From: JAGQRJ01 sp041402045
GTDB taxonomy: Bacteria; Planctomycetota; J058
Direction of reading: 5' to 3'
Length of the DNA: 64,000 bases
NCBI GenBank assembly: GCA_041402045.1
Contig: JAWKSZ010000001.1
Location: 186,001 to 250,000 of the forward strand
A program made the translations under genes and the position numbers. Of this stretch, positions 1 to 10,456 are shown one piece after another. The stretch's first letter is position 1; every line of letters starts with the position of its first letter. The notes beneath the pieces are model-generated. The model had not been told where the DNA came from. It ran no database searches and saw only the letters and a list, made by a program, of their open reading frames with translations.

Positions 1-4
1 TGCA

Positions 5-3000
5 CTAGCGCGCACTCGTGCCCTCGACCTCGTCCTCGATCCCCGACTTCGCCGACTGGAGCGCGTCGTCCGCCTCGGCGGCGGCGCCCACGGCGGTCGC
101 CTCGCGCTCGAGGGCCGCGGCGGCCTCGCCCTGGGCGAGTCCCGCGGCCAAGCGCAGCGCCCGGGCCTCGTCCTCGAAGCACTGCGCGCGGTTCTGACTG
201 AGCTCTTCGAGGGCGCCCTGCAGTCGGCTCAGCGCCGGCCGCGGCGCGCCGGCGAGCGCCCCCGCGACCAGGGCCTCGCCCTGGGGCAGGTAGAGCGCGT
301 CCCGGCGCGGACGCGCCGCGAGCTCCTGGGCGATCCGCTCGCGGGACTGGAAGTAGCTGCCGAAGGACTCTTCGATCCGCGCGCGCAGCGCGGTGCGGTC
401 CTCGGCCACCGCGGCCTCGGCGTAGGCGGCGACGGAGCCGTAGTCGGCCACCACCCGGTCCTTGATCCGCGGCTGGCGCTCGATCCGCGCCAGCCGCTCC
501 TGGAGCGCGGCCTCGAGCTCCTGCGCGTCGGCGCCGTAGGCCTCGAGCCGGCGGTTGAACAGCGCGTCTTGCTGCAGCAGGGGGAGGGTCAGGTAGGTGC
601 GGTAGTCGTCCCAGGCCGCGCGATAGGCGGCGATCGCCTCGGCCAGCGCCTCGGGAGTCGGGTCGCTCCCGGCGGCCCGAAACAGCGCGACCCCGGCCTC
701 GCGCATGGAGGCGCGGGCGGCGCGGGCGTCGTGCCAGTCCCAGTAGACCTGCTCCAGCTTCTCGGCGGCGTAGAGCACCACCGCGGTCTCGCCCACGGTG
801 TAGACGAAGCCGCCGAGCTTGGCCCAGCGCGAGGTGCGGGCCACGGTCGCCGCGGCCTCGCCCGTCTTGAGGCTGCGCAGCCAGCGGATCCCCTGGGCGC
901 CCGCCTTGAGCGCGGTCGAGCTCAACCCCAGCGCGGTGAGGCTCACCGCGAACTGGTGGGGGCTGCCCTCGCCGGTGAACAGCTGGGGCAGGAGCATGCC
1001 CGCGGCCAGGGCCACGTTCTGGCGGGCGAGCTCGTTGAGGAACGGGCGGCGCACGAAGCGCGAGAGGAAGCGGCCGTAGAGCACCTGACCGCCCCGCGCG
1101 CCGAGGGCGAACATGCCGTAGTGCAGGTAGAAGTCCGAGGACTGGAGCGAGTCGAAGAACTCCTCCATCCGCAGGCGGTCGCCGGTCTCGAGCGTGGTCG
1201 CGAGCTCCTTGAGGAACAGCGCCAGGGTGAAGTGGGCCAGGCCGCCCACCTCGGGCAGCGCGCGGGCCGCGGTGGCCTCGCCCCAGCGCACGGTGCCGTC
1301 GGCGCGCCGGAACTTCGCCAGGGGATCCGGCCCGCCGTTGGCCGCGCGCTCGAGGGCCTGCAGCCGGCCGCGGAAGGTGCCGTAGCGGAAGAAGGCGCGC
1401 ACGCGCTCGATCAGGCTCGTGCCCTCCCCCGGGCGGAAGGCCTCGAGGGCGATGCGCAGGTCCGCCTGGCCCAGCGAGCCGAACGCTCCCGAGCGGCGCA
1501 GGAGCTCGACCGCGGCGAGGTCCGCCGCGCGCTCGGCCTTGACGCCCCGGGCGTGGGCCAGCTCGTGGGCCACGATCAGCGCCGCGACCCGGCGCACGAA
1601 GGCCTCGCGGCCCTCGGGGGCCGCGACCGCCGCGCGGTCGATGAGCACCGCGAGGAGCCCGCTGGTGACCGTGACCTTCTGGGTCAGGGCGTCGAAGCGC
1701 GCGTCGACCTCGACGCTGGGCTCCACGCTCAGGGTCACCCGGGCGACCTCGGGGGCCTCGGCGGCGAGGGTCGAGCGCAGGCTCACGAAGCTGCGCTCGA
1801 GCTCGATCACGGCGCGGTTGAGGGTGTCGAGGTCCACCGTCGGGGCGGCGGAGGCGCGGACCCGGGGCCCGAAGCCCTCGCCCGCGGCGCCGCGGGAGGC
1901 GCGCCACTCCTCGGCGCGGTTCTTCCCGGTCTCTTGCCGGTAGCGCTCGGTGCGCTCCTGGACCTCCTGAGGCGAGCTCAGCGAGAGCTCGTACCAGTCG
2001 AGGAGCGAGCCGGTCTTGCCCGCGTCGGTGTAGGTCAGCTTGAGGTGGTCGAGCAGCACTTTGCGCACGCGGCTCGCGAGCGCCAGGGGCTCGAAGCCCT
2101 GACCGCCCGGGGTCCCCCACTCGCCGCCAGCGGCGCGCTCGGCCAGGCGCAGCAGCTTGCGCAGGGTGGAGGTCTTCTGCTCGAGGACCTGCTCCTGCAC
2201 CCGCTCGGGCAGGGCCGGATCGTACTCCAACGGCATCAGCAGCCAGTCGAAGGAGGAGGGCAGGAGCATCTTCTTGCCGGCCTGGGTGTCCGCCGTGGCC
2301 AAGAGCTTGATCGCGTTGCTGAGCGCCTCCCCGGAGAGCGAGGAGCGCACGCCGGTGCGCTGCATGAGCTCCTGGGTCGCCTCGGACAGCCAGGCCAGCT
2401 CCTGCGCGGTCCAGGAGCCCGACTTGTCCCGGCCCCAGGTGCGGATCTGGATCCGGCCCCGGGAGCTGGCCGACTCCAGCGGGTGCTCGGCGCCGAAGCG
2501 CCAGGGGCCGAAGTTGCCGTCGCGGAAGGCCTCGGCGGTGGCGACCACGTAGCGCTCGAGCCGGGGCAGGTCCTTCATGAACCCGCGCAGCTCGACGTCC
2601 CACACGGGCTTGCCGTCCTGGTTCAGCCGCGAGACGCGGACCCCCCGGCGCTCGATCACGTCCTTCTGGGGGTTCGAGCTGGCGGCGGTGAACACCTTCC
2701 GCGCGTTGGCCAGCTCGTCCATGCTGATCGGCTGGTTGTCCATGGCCTTGAGCACGAAGTTGCGGTTCGAGCTCACGTCGGCGCGGCGCAGGGCGATGAC
2801 CCAGCTCAGGCGGCGCATGAAGTCGGTGGCGGCCTCACCCTTCGCCGGGTCGAGGGTGTCGGGGAAGCGCATGTGGACGTGGAAGGCGATGGTCTCCGGG
2901 ACGGCCCGGCGCAGCTCGCGCATGCGGGTGAACGCCTCCCGCGGGAGTCGAAGGGGGTGCTGCGCACCTCGACGTGGGGGAGCCCGATCCGCCCGTGCCA

Positions 3001-3354
3001 GCTCACCGCCTTGTCCAGGTAGGGCGCCTTCTCGGCGTTGGGTCGCCAGTTCGAGTCGGTGCCGTAGTGTTCGAAGAAGAACGCGGTCCGCTCCGCGATC
3101 GAGAGCTCGCCCCAGCGCGCGACGGTCGCCCGCTGAGCCTCGTTCCACCCAGCGCCCGGGTTGGGCTCCAGGTACTCCATCAGGGCGTGCGCGTTCGTAC
3201 GGCCTTGCGGCCCGTCCCCGTGGGTCGTCGTCTTGAGCTCGAACCCGACCGTCGCGTGGCGTCCGTCGGGGAAGGTGATCCGGTCGGGGAGCTCTTGCCC
3301 CCATGCGCTGGCTACGAGGCACAGCCCCAGCAGCCAGGAAGCGGTCTCTCTCAT
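5..3354 (-). CDS. Large exported protein with HExxH metalloprotease-like motif; one frame break
   Basis: Start chosen at the ATG at 3354, which opens a clean signal peptide (MRETASWLLGLCLVASAWGQ), so the product should be exported. The frame runs to about 2941 and continues one base out of register to the TAG at 5-7. Both parts look like real protein, so a lost G in the run near 2941 is the simplest explanation; repaired length is about 1,116 residues. Around 1550-1580 the protein has HELAH followed a few residues later by AERAAD. This is an HExxH zinc motif with a nearby ExxAD, as in M48-like gluzincins, though the ExxAD is closer than usual. Several moderately hydrophobic stretches follow, and the C-terminal 200 residues are charged and coiled-coil-like. 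I do not recognise the rest. A protease role is inferred from the motif alone. Confidence 0.6.
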
Positions 3355-3550
3355 GCGCCATGCAGTGCAAGCCGAGAGCCAGCGTTCAACGCTCTGCAAA
3401 ACAGGGACTTACACCCACATTTGGCTCATTTACGTAGCGTAACCCAAGACTGGGCGAGGGTTGGGCACGCGGTCGAACCGCTTACGGATCATCCCGGCGA
3501 GGGGTTGCAGACGCACCGTGTCAGGTGAGACGAATCCCGCGGGGTCGGCG

Positions 3551-5479
3551 CTACTGGCGCAGCTTGGGGTCCAGGGCGTCGCGCAGGCCTTCACCGACCA
3601 GGTTGAACATGGTCACGGTGACGAAGATCGCCGCGCCGGGCATCCACACCAGGTGCCACAGGCCCTCGTTGATGTACTGCTTACCCTGGTTCAGCATTTC
3701 GCCCCAGGACGGGGCGGGCGGCGCGACGCCGAAGCCGAGGAAGGAGAGGCTGCTCTCCACCAGGATCGCGCCGGCCACGCCGAAGCTGGCCGAGACGAAG
3801 ACCGGGCTGATCGCGTTGGGGAGGATGTGCCGGAAGATGATCCGCGGCGTGGAGAGCCCCAGGCTGCGGGCAGCCGCGACGTACTCCTCGGACATGATCT
3901 TCAAGAACTCGCCGCGCACCAGGCGCGCGACGCCGGTCCAGCGGATCAGCCCGAGGGTGATCATGATCAGGTAGATCGACTGGCTGCGCCAGAACGACAC
4001 GACCATCATGATCAGGAACAGGGTGGGGAAGCAGATCACGATCTCGATGATCCGCGACAGCACCAGGTCGACCCAGCCGCGGAAGTAACCCGCGAGCGCG
4101 CCGACGATGATCCCGATGAACACGTAGATCCCCACCGAGATCAGGCCCACGCTGCCCGCGATCACGGTCCCGTGGATCAGGCGCGAGGCCACGTCGCGCC
4201 CGCTGTTGTCGGTGCCCAGGTGGAAGGTCGGCGCGCGGTAGAACTCGACCGGGACCCCGGCGTAGTCCAGGGTCTCGCCGTCCCGAATCGCGACCTGTCC
4301 GCTGACCACCTCGCCCCCGAGCCGAACCTTGCCGCTGGCGGGGAACACCTGGACCCCCGTGCGGAGCTGCTCGCTGAACGCGCCGTGGTCGACCTCGTCC
4401 TGCTTGGCCTGGGTGCGCAGGGTCAGCGAGTAGACCCGATAGTCGGTGAACGCGAGGAACACGGTCTCGTGCTCGCCCTGGGCGTCGTCCGGGCGGTAGG
4501 TGCTGAGCGTGACCGCGGGGAAGCCGGCGAGGGTGGTCCAGCTCGCTTGCTTGGCCGCGGCCTCGATCGCCTCGCTGGACTGATTCCAGTCGAAGTCCGA
4601 GGAGCGTAGCCGGCTCAGCCACTGGCGCATGAAGCGTTGGGCGCTGTCCTCGTCCTGGGTCAGCTCGTCGCCCTGGCGCAGGTAGCGCGAGCGCCACTCC
4701 CAGGCGATCGCCACCTCCGCCGCGTCGGAGCGCGGACGCAGGCCGATCTGGAGCACGCCTGGGCGCAGGGGCTGACACTCGGTCCAGCCCCGGGGGCGCT
4801 CGAAGCCGAGCTCGGTCACGTCCTGCACGCACCAGCCGCCCAGGCGCTCGCTCCACACCACCAGGGCGCGGGGGGCCTCCTCGCCCTCGGGCGTGCTCAC
4901 CAGCCGCCGCAGCGGGCGCAGCTCCGAGAGGCTCTCGCGCCCGGGGACCACGGTCAGGGTCTCGGGGTCCTGGCCCTCGGGGGCGGGGAGCACGAGCTTG
5001 CCCAGGCTCCGCCCGGGCATGAGCTTCAGCCCGCGGGAGGTCTCGGAGTAGTAGTGCTTGATCGGCGGGCGCAGGTACCAGCCCTCTTCACCGGTGTCGA
5101 TCTCGCGGGTGATCCGCCGCCAATCGGGGATCAGCTCTCCAGCGGGGCGCTCGATCTCAGGGTACTTCGGCGAGAAGGGACCGAAGGTCTTGATCCAGTC
5201 CGCGATCAGGCGGGGCACGGGGAAGTTCGGATCCAGGTAGTCCTGGAACGCAGGGAAGTGCAGGTTCCCCTGGTAGCTGCACACGATCGGCTTGGAGTTG
5301 GCCAGCAGCGGCGAGAAGATCGAGACCGCGCCCATGAACACGAGGAACAGGAAGGCGAACACCGCCACCTTGTCCTTCTTGAACTGGCGGTACGCGATCT
5401 GGTAGGAGGAGACGCCCTTCTTGACGTCCTCGTCCTCCGCAGCAGCGTCGTCCTGGGGCTTCTTGGCGGCGCTCGTCAC
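3551..5479 (-). CDS. ABC peptide transporter permease, OppC/YejE type, with large insert
   Basis: Inner-membrane permease of an oligopeptide ABC importer. After a cytoplasmic N-terminus there is one membrane segment (about residues 37-58), then roughly 330 residues that should be periplasmic, then the conserved core. The core carries the permease signature region (EYVAAARSLGLSTPRIIFRH), where the ATPase docks, and five further membrane segments. OppC proteins are usually near 300 residues; this one has 642. YejE-type permeases of the microcin C/peptide importer also carry an insert after the first membrane segment, and the motif LRPPIKHYY resembles theirs, although this insert is larger. It lies 1 bp after the OppB-type gene, in one operon with it and the binding protein. 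No ATPase gene follows; the next gene is unrelated. Confidence 0.9.
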   Translation of the reverse strand: MTSAAKKPQDDAAAEDEDVKKGVSSYQIAYRQFKKDKVAVFAFLFLVFMGAVSIFSPLLANSKPIVCSYQGNLHFPAFQDYLDPNFPVPRLIADWIKTFGPFSPKYPEIERPAGELIPDWRRITREIDTGEEGWYLRPPIKHYYSETSRGLKLMPGRSLGKLVLPAPEGQDPETLTVVPGRESLSELRPLRRLVSTPEGEEAPRALVVWSERLGGWCVQDVTELGFERPRGWTECQPLRPGVLQIGLRPRSDAAEVAIAWEWRSRYLRQGDELTQDEDSAQRFMRQWLSRLRSSDFDWNQSSEAIEAAAKQASWTTLAGFPAVTLSTYRPDDAQGEHETVFLAFTDYRVYSLTLRTQAKQDEVDHGAFSEQLRTGVQVFPASGKVRLGGEVVSGQVAIRDGETLDYAGVPVEFYRAPTFHLGTDNSGRDVASRLIHGTVIAGSVGLISVGIYVFIGIIVGALAGYFRGWVDLVLSRIIEIVICFPTLFLIMMVVSFWRSQSIYLIMITLGLIRWTGVARLVRGEFLKIMSEEYVAAARSLGLSTPRIIFRHILPNAISPVFVSASFGVAGAILVESSLSFLGFGVAPPAPSWGEMLNQGKQYINEGLWHLVWMPGAAIFVTVTMFNLVGEGLRDALDPKLRQ

Positions 5480-5480
5480 A

Positions 5481-6500
5481 TTAGCCCTCGAGGGAGATCC
5501 GCGGATCGACCAGGGTGTAGAGGATGTCCGAGAACAGCATGCCCAGGAGCACCAGCACTGCGCTCAAGGTCGCGATCGCCATGATCATGTTGTAGTCGCG
5601 GGAGAGCAGGGCCTCGAAGCCGAGGAGCCCCATGCCGTTGATGTTGAAGATGAACTCGATGATCACCGAGCCGCCGATCATGGAGGGCAGGAGCCCCGCC
5701 ATCAGCGTCACGATCGGGATCATGCTGTTGCGCAGGGCGTGCTTGAGGATCACGACCTTCTCGGAGAGGCCCTTGGCCCGCGCGGTGCGAATGTAGTCGG
5801 CGCGAATGATCTCGAGCATGCCCGCCCGCGCGAAGCGGCTGAGCCCGGCCAGGCCGCCGTACGTCAGGCAGATCACCGGGAGCACGAGGTGGGTCAGCTG
5901 ATCCCAGGCCCAGTCGAGGAAGGGCAGCTGATCGGCGCCCTCGCTCTCGAGGCCCGAGCCCTCGAACAGGTAGAACCACTCGGGGTTGCACAGATAGAAC
6001 AGGAGCAGCGTCGCGACCCAGAAGCTGGGCGCGGAGTAGAGCGCGAACAGCCCGATGCCGGCCGCGCGTTCGTCCGGTTTGCCGCGTCTCACCGCCGCGT
6101 GGATCCCCAAGGGCACGGCGATGATGTAGATCAACACGATGCTGATCAGGTTCAGCTTGGCCGTGATCCACAGCGCCGGGAGCAGCTTCTCCCGGACCGG
6201 GGCGTTGTATTTCGTCGACTTGCCGAAGTCGAGGAGCATCATTCCGCCGACCCAGCGCACGTATTGCACGGGGATCGGCTTGTCGAGGCCGAGCTCCTTG
6301 CGCCGGCGCTCGAGCTGCTCCTGCATGTCGAGGTCGTTCCCGCCGCCGCCGGAGTCCATGCCCCCGCCCATGCCCGAGCCGCCCATGGACGCCTGCACGG
6401 GGTCCCCGGGGGCAGAGTGGGAGATCGTGAACACGAGCAGCGTGATCCCGATCAAGGTCGGGATCATGAGCAGGAAGCGTTTGACGAGGTAGGTGAGCAC
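5481..6500 (-). CDS. ABC peptide transporter permease, OppB/YejB type
   Basis: Second permease of the peptide importer. The GTG at 6500 (VLTYLVKRFLLMIPTLIG) is preferred because it places the family's first membrane segment at the N-terminus; an upstream start in the same frame would add 16 unlike residues. Length is 339, normal for the family. The usual order is visible: an N-terminal helix, the SAPGDPV motif, a short Gly/Met-rich insert (about residues 38-52, GGSGMGGGMDSGGG), the LGLDKP(I)PVQY motif, then the five-helix core with the docking loop ADYIRTARAKGLSEK. It pairs with the downstream OppC-type permease 1 bp away and probably serves the binding protein encoded upstream. Confidence 0.92.
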   Translation of the reverse strand: MLTYLVKRFLLMIPTLIGITLLVFTISHSAPGDPVQASMGGSGMGGGMDSGGGGNDLDMQEQLERRRKELGLDKPIPVQYVRWVGGMMLLDFGKSTKYNAPVREKLLPALWITAKLNLISIVLIYIIAVPLGIHAAVRRGKPDERAAGIGLFALYSAPSFWVATLLLFYLCNPEWFYLFEGSGLESEGADQLPFLDWAWDQLTHLVLPVICLTYGGLAGLSRFARAGMLEIIRADYIRTARAKGLSEKVVILKHALRNSMIPIVTLMAGLLPSMIGGSVIIEFIFNINGMGLLGFEALLSRDYNMIMAIATLSAVLVLLGMLFSDILYTLVDPRISLEG

Positions 6501-6587
6501 GGGAGCGTCCGCTCGCGGACGGGGGCCGAGGCCGCCACGTCCGCTCAAGAAGGTGGAGCCGCGGGGGCGCGAGGGCCCCGGCGAGGC

Positions 6588-8723
6588 TTAGTAGCGGTAG
6601 TCCTTGGGGTCGACCCACCAGTAGGTGGAGCGCATGCCCTTGTGGCGCACGACCACGTTCTTGAAGCGCTTGTGCAGGATCACGCTCACCCGCCCGTGGA
6701 TGAGGAGCGTACGCGGCTGAGCCTCCTGCAGCTTGGCGTAGAGCTCGTGGAACATCGGGATCCGCTTCTTGCGGTCGAACTCGCGGCGAATGTCGGTGAC
6801 CAGCTTGTCGAGCTCGGGGGTGTGGTAGCCCGGCACGTTGTTGCCGCGCTCCTTGTCCTCCGAGGAGTGGACCGAGCTGTAGTTGTCGATCCAGGCGGTG
6901 GAGAAGCTGTTGTAGAGGCACATCGCGTCGAAGTTGTGCACGAACAGGTCTTGAATGAAGGTCGCCCACTCCAGCGGCAGGACCTCGACCGCGACGCCGA
7001 TCCGCGCCAGGTTCTCCTTCAAGTGGGTGCCGATCCGGGTGTACTCCGAGCGCCCGCTGGGCACGGTGAACACGAACTTGAAGGGCTTCCACTCGCCCTC
7101 GACCTGCTTGTCGAGGACCCCGTCGTTGTCGACGTCCTTGAACCCGGCCTCGGCCAGGAGCTTCGCGGCCTTGTCCAGGTCGAAGGCCAGGGGCTCGAGG
7201 TCGTGGTTGTACTCGGGGTAGACCGGCTTGTTCATGCAGGTCGCGACCTGGCCGTTGTCGCGCCACATGTCGTGGAGCAGGGTCTTACGGTCGATGGAGT
7301 GGGTCATGGCCCGACGCACGCGGGCGTCGTCGAAGGGGAACTTGCGGCAGTTCCAGACCACGTAGTTGTAGCCCAGGCCCTGGTGGTCGTAGTTGTAGTA
7401 CTCGTAGTTGTCGGCGAACACGCCCTCGTGGCGCAGGCTGTCCTCCCACTCGTCCTCGTCGATCACGAGCACGTCGATCTTCTGCTGGCGCGCTTGGTTC
7501 ACCTGCTGCACGTGGTCGCGAATGAAGCGCCAGCGCAGGGTCTGCAGGTTCCACACCCCTTGCTGCAGGCTGTGCATCCACCAGTTGGGGTTGCGCTCGA
7601 GGCGCAGGCTCTCGCCGCGGACCCAGCCGTCCTCGGGCATCATGTAGGGCCCGGTGCCGACGCAGGGCGCCTGGAGCTCGTTGAAGATCCGGCCGAAGCC
7701 GGGCTTGCCGGGCTCGACCGAGTACTCGCCCTCGGCGATCCCGTTCTTGTCGGCGTAGTCGCGGATCTCCTGGGCGTAGAAGTGCCGGGGCAGCACGTAG
7801 AGGTTGTTCCCGAAGCTGTACTGGATCGTCCAGTCCGGCTCCTTGAAGTTGACCCGGATCGTGTAGTCGTCGAGCTTCTCGACCGACTGCACCGACTTGA
7901 AATCCCCGCGGGAGGACTCCGCCTTGACCTCGGGGTCCATCATCGTGTTCCAGGTGAAGAGCACGTCGTCGGCGCTGAACGGCGCGCCGTCGGACCAGGT
8001 GACCCCCTGCCGCAGGTGGAAGGTGATCGACATGTGGTCGGCGGCGAGCTTCCAGTGAGTGGCCAGCAGCGGCTCGATCTCGGTCGGGTCCTGCTCGCTG
8101 AGGGTGAACATGCTCTCGACCACGTAGCGCATGATCTGGAGCGTGGTGCCCTCGGAGGTGGTGAGCAGGTTCAGGGTCGAGGGCTCCGCGGTGGTCGAGA
8201 CGAACGTTCCGCCGACCTTGGCGTTGGGGTCGGGGTGCGGGACCGCGTCGTCGGTGCCCATGGTGCTCGTGGCCTCGGCCAGGCCCTCGGTCGAGCCGGT
8301 GCTCTCGGACTGCCCGGTCTCGCCGCCGCCCTGCTGAGGCTGGGTCTGACCTTGCTCGGGCTGGGTCGTCTGACCCTGCTCGGGCTGGGTGGGCTGTTGC
8401 ACCTGCTGGGGTTGGGTCGGCGCGACCTGGGTCGGCGCCATGTAGACCGGCTGACGGAAGTTCTGCATGCCCTCCTTCAGGGCCAGGCGCAGCTCCTGGG
8501 TCAGGTTCTGCTGGTCCTGCAGCCGGCGCAGCTCGCCGTTGAGGTCGCGGAGCTGCTCGCGCTGGAGGTCGAGCTTGTCGGCGAGGATCTTGATCTCGCG
8601 CTGGCCGTTGCGGTCGAGCGAGTTCACGGTGGCCACGTTCACCATGCTGACGATCACGAGGATCGCCATCAGGATGATCAGGAACAGCCCCTGGCTCGCG
8701 AGCTTGTCGGTGGTGTCTTTCAT
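6588..8723 (-). CDS. Membrane-anchored oligopeptide-binding protein (SBP family 5)
   Basis: First gene of the transporter operon. Instead of a cleavable signal it starts with a transmembrane anchor (about residues 13-32). A heptad-rich coiled coil follows (about 35-90), then a Pro/Thr/Gln linker with repeated QPEQGQT-like units (about 95-150), then a complete family 5 solute-binding domain. That domain includes the TFHLRQGVTWSDGAPFSADD signature and a later motif typical of peptide binders (FPFDDARVRRAMTHSIDR). Total 711 residues against about 540 for OppA. The coiled coil and linker suggest a trimeric or bundled receptor held above the inner membrane; this is inference. No clear ribosome site precedes the ATG. 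Confidence 0.9.
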   Translation of the reverse strand: MKDTTDKLASQGLFLIILMAILVIVSMVNVATVNSLDRNGQREIKILADKLDLQREQLRDLNGELRRLQDQQNLTQELRLALKEGMQNFRQPVYMAPTQVAPTQPQQVQQPTQPEQGQTTQPEQGQTQPQQGGGETGQSESTGSTEGLAEATSTMGTDDAVPHPDPNAKVGGTFVSTTAEPSTLNLLTTSEGTTLQIMRYVVESMFTLSEQDPTEIEPLLATHWKLAADHMSITFHLRQGVTWSDGAPFSADDVLFTWNTMMDPEVKAESSRGDFKSVQSVEKLDDYTIRVNFKEPDWTIQYSFGNNLYVLPRHFYAQEIRDYADKNGIAEGEYSVEPGKPGFGRIFNELQAPCVGTGPYMMPEDGWVRGESLRLERNPNWWMHSLQQGVWNLQTLRWRFIRDHVQQVNQARQQKIDVLVIDEDEWEDSLRHEGVFADNYEYYNYDHQGLGYNYVVWNCRKFPFDDARVRRAMTHSIDRKTLLHDMWRDNGQVATCMNKPVYPEYNHDLEPLAFDLDKAAKLLAEAGFKDVDNDGVLDKQVEGEWKPFKFVFTVPSGRSEYTRIGTHLKENLARIGVAVEVLPLEWATFIQDLFVHNFDAMCLYNSFSTAWIDNYSSVHSSEDKERGNNVPGYHTPELDKLVTDIRREFDRKKRIPMFHELYAKLQEAQPRTLLIHGRVSVILHKRFKNVVVRHKGMRSTYWWVDPKDYRY

Positions 8724-8855
8724 GGGTCTCGTCGCTTCTGGGCCCGGGGGTTAGGCCGGCCGGGCAGGCGCACAGGCTCGCAGAGGCGAGGGGTCAGCGC
8801 AAGCCCGGGCCCGCTGAGGCGTGCATCGGCAGGCGTGGGGTGCAATGATCGGCGC

Positions 8856-9719
8856 ATGACGCAGGGAGTCGAGAGCGGGGTCCCCCGGCAGTTCCAGATC
8901 CGTTCCCGCGACGGAACCGCGCTCAACGTCTACCGCCTGCCCCCCGAGGGCACCTCCCGGGGTCGGGTGGCGATCGTCCACGGGTTCGCCGAACACGGCG
9001 GGCGCTACCTGCACGTGCAGCGCTACCTCTCCCAGCGCGGGTTCGAGACCTTCGTGCTCGACCTCCGCGGCCACGGCCGCTCGAGCGGCGCGCGGACCTA
9101 CGTGCGCTCCTTCCACGACTACGTGGAGGACGAAGAGGTCTACCTGCGCGAGGTGCTCGGGGGGAGCCCGGTCCCCGCCTTCGCCCTCGGGCACAGCATG
9201 GGCGCCCTGGTCCTGGCGCGGACCCTCGAGACCGCCGACGGCCTCCCCCGGCTCGACGGCGCCGTGCTCAGCTCGCCCTTCTTCGGGCTCGAGGCCAAGC
9301 TGCCGGTGTGGAAGACCCTCGCCGGACGCGCCATGAGCCGGGTGCTCCCGGGCTTCCGCCTGCCCTCGGACCTCGACCCCTCCGTCCTCTCCCGGGACCC
9401 CGAGGTCGGCAAGCGCTACCTGGCGGATCCGCTGGTGGTCAAGAGCGCCACCAGCCGCTGGTTCACCGCGACCCTCGGCGCCCACAAGACGGTGCTCCGG
9501 GACGCGCCCAAGATCACGCTCCCGGTCCTGGTCCAGCACGGCGACGCCGACGGGCTGGCCAGCCTCGAGGCCGCCCAGCGCGTCTACGCCGAGCTCGGGG
9601 GCCCCAAGACCTTCAAGCTCTGGCCCGACATGCGCCACGAGCTGTTCAACGAGGTCGACAAGGAGGAGGTCCTGGAGTACCTCCACGAGTGGCTCGCGGA
9701 GCGCACGCGGACGAGCTGA
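8856..9719 (+). CDS. Alpha/beta hydrolase, monoacylglycerol lipase-like
   Basis: A 287-residue serine hydrolase of the Hydrolase_4 (lysophospholipase/monoglyceride lipase) group. The nucleophile elbow is GHSMG (about residues 110-114), preceded by the oxyanion-region motif VHGFAEHGGRY. The acid lies in VLVQHGDADGLAS and the histidine in MRHELFNE, giving a complete Ser-Asp-His triad. It has no signal peptide, so it is cytoplasmic and probably acts on acylglycerols or similar esters. It is divergent from the transporter operon. The sequence 6 nt before the ATG (AATGAT) resembles the TANNNT box seen at other genes here, and there is no Shine-Dalgarno. Confidence 0.88.
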   Translation: MTQGVESGVPRQFQIRSRDGTALNVYRLPPEGTSRGRVAIVHGFAEHGGRYLHVQRYLSQRGFETFVLDLRGHGRSSGARTYVRSFHDYVEDEEVYLREVLGGSPVPAFALGHSMGALVLARTLETADGLPRLDGAVLSSPFFGLEAKLPVWKTLAGRAMSRVLPGFRLPSDLDPSVLSRDPEVGKRYLADPLVVKSATSRWFTATLGAHKTVLRDAPKITLPVLVQHGDADGLASLEAAQRVYAELGGPKTFKLWPDMRHELFNEVDKEEVLEYLHEWLAERTRTS

Positions 9720-9753
9720 GCCCCGGCGCCCGGGTCGGGTCCCAACCAACGCA

Positions 9754-9779
9754 GAGCGCCCCGCCAGGGCGGGGCGCTC
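9754..9779. terminator. Bidirectional hairpin terminator between convergent genes
   Basis: Perfect 12-bp inverted repeat (GAGCGCCCCGCC and its complement) around a 2-nt centre, placed between the stop codons of the hydrolase and the convergent peroxiredoxin gene. There is no T-run, so the stem alone would have to work in both directions. Confidence 0.7.
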
Positions 9780-9800
9780 GCGGAGAAGGCCGACCGACGC

Positions 9801-10388
9801 TTAGCCGTGGGTCTTCTTGAAGTAGGCCTGGGAGCCGACCGGGTCGGGCTTCATGGTGTCGGCGCCGGGGGTCCAGTTGGCGGGGCACACCTCGCCGTGC
9901 TCCTCCACGTACTGGAAGGCCTGGATCACGCGCAGGGCCTCGTCCACGTTGCGACCCACCGGGAGGTCGTTGATGGTCGAGTGACGCACGGTGCCCTTGG
10001 GGTCGATGATGAACAGGCCGCGCAGGGCCACGCCGCCGTCGAGCAGCACGCCGTAGTCCCGGGCGATGTTCTTGTTCAGGTCGGCGATCAGCGGGAAGTT
10101 CAGCTTGCCCAGGCCGCCCTGCTCGCGGGGGGTGTTGATCCAGGCGAGGTGGGTGAACTGGCTGTCGACGGAGATCCCCACGATGTTCGCGCCGACCTCC
10201 TTGAAGCGCGAGGTCGCCTCGCTGAAGGCGATGATCTCGGTCGGGCACACGAAGGTGAAGTCGAGGGGGTAGAAGAACAGGACGAGCCACTTGTCGCCGT
10301 GGATGTCCTTCCACTTGAGCTGCTTGATCTCCTGGCCGACCACGGCGGTCGCGTCGAACTGGGGCGCGGGTGAGGTCACGAAGGGCAT
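9801..10388 (-). CDS. Typical 2-Cys peroxiredoxin (AhpC/Prx1 group)
   Basis: Thiol peroxidase of 195 residues that reduces H2O2 and organic hydroperoxides in the cytoplasm. The peroxidatic cysteine is Cys48 in FTFVCPTE and the resolving cysteine is Cys168 in EVCPANW. It also carries GGLG (residues 91-94) and a C-terminal YF (189-190). Together these are the hallmarks of sensitive peroxiredoxins, which are inactivated by overoxidation and best known from eukaryotes. The ATG has a good ribosome site (CAGGAGTCC) and the gene has its own promoter 70 nt upstream. No AhpF or thioredoxin reductase gene is next to it. Confidence 0.95.
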   Translation of the reverse strand: MPFVTSPAPQFDATAVVGQEIKQLKWKDIHGDKWLVLFFYPLDFTFVCPTEIIAFSEATSRFKEVGANIVGISVDSQFTHLAWINTPREQGGLGKLNFPLIADLNKNIARDYGVLLDGGVALRGLFIIDPKGTVRHSTINDLPVGRNVDEALRVIQAFQYVEEHGEVCPANWTPGADTMKPDPVGSQAYFKKTHG

Positions 10389-10456
10389 GAGGGACTCCTG
10401 CTTGTGGCCCGGGGGGGAAGGTCGCCGCAGAGGGCCTGTCGGGCGGCGGAGGGCGG

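Noticed and set aside
569..3022. 817-residue open frame on the plus strand opposite the metalloprotease-like gene
   Set aside because: Its composition (Gly/Ala/Arg/Leu/Glu/Gln-rich, no motifs) is that of an antisense shadow in 70% G+C DNA; similar long shadows occur opposite the box, glycosyltransferase and amidase genes.
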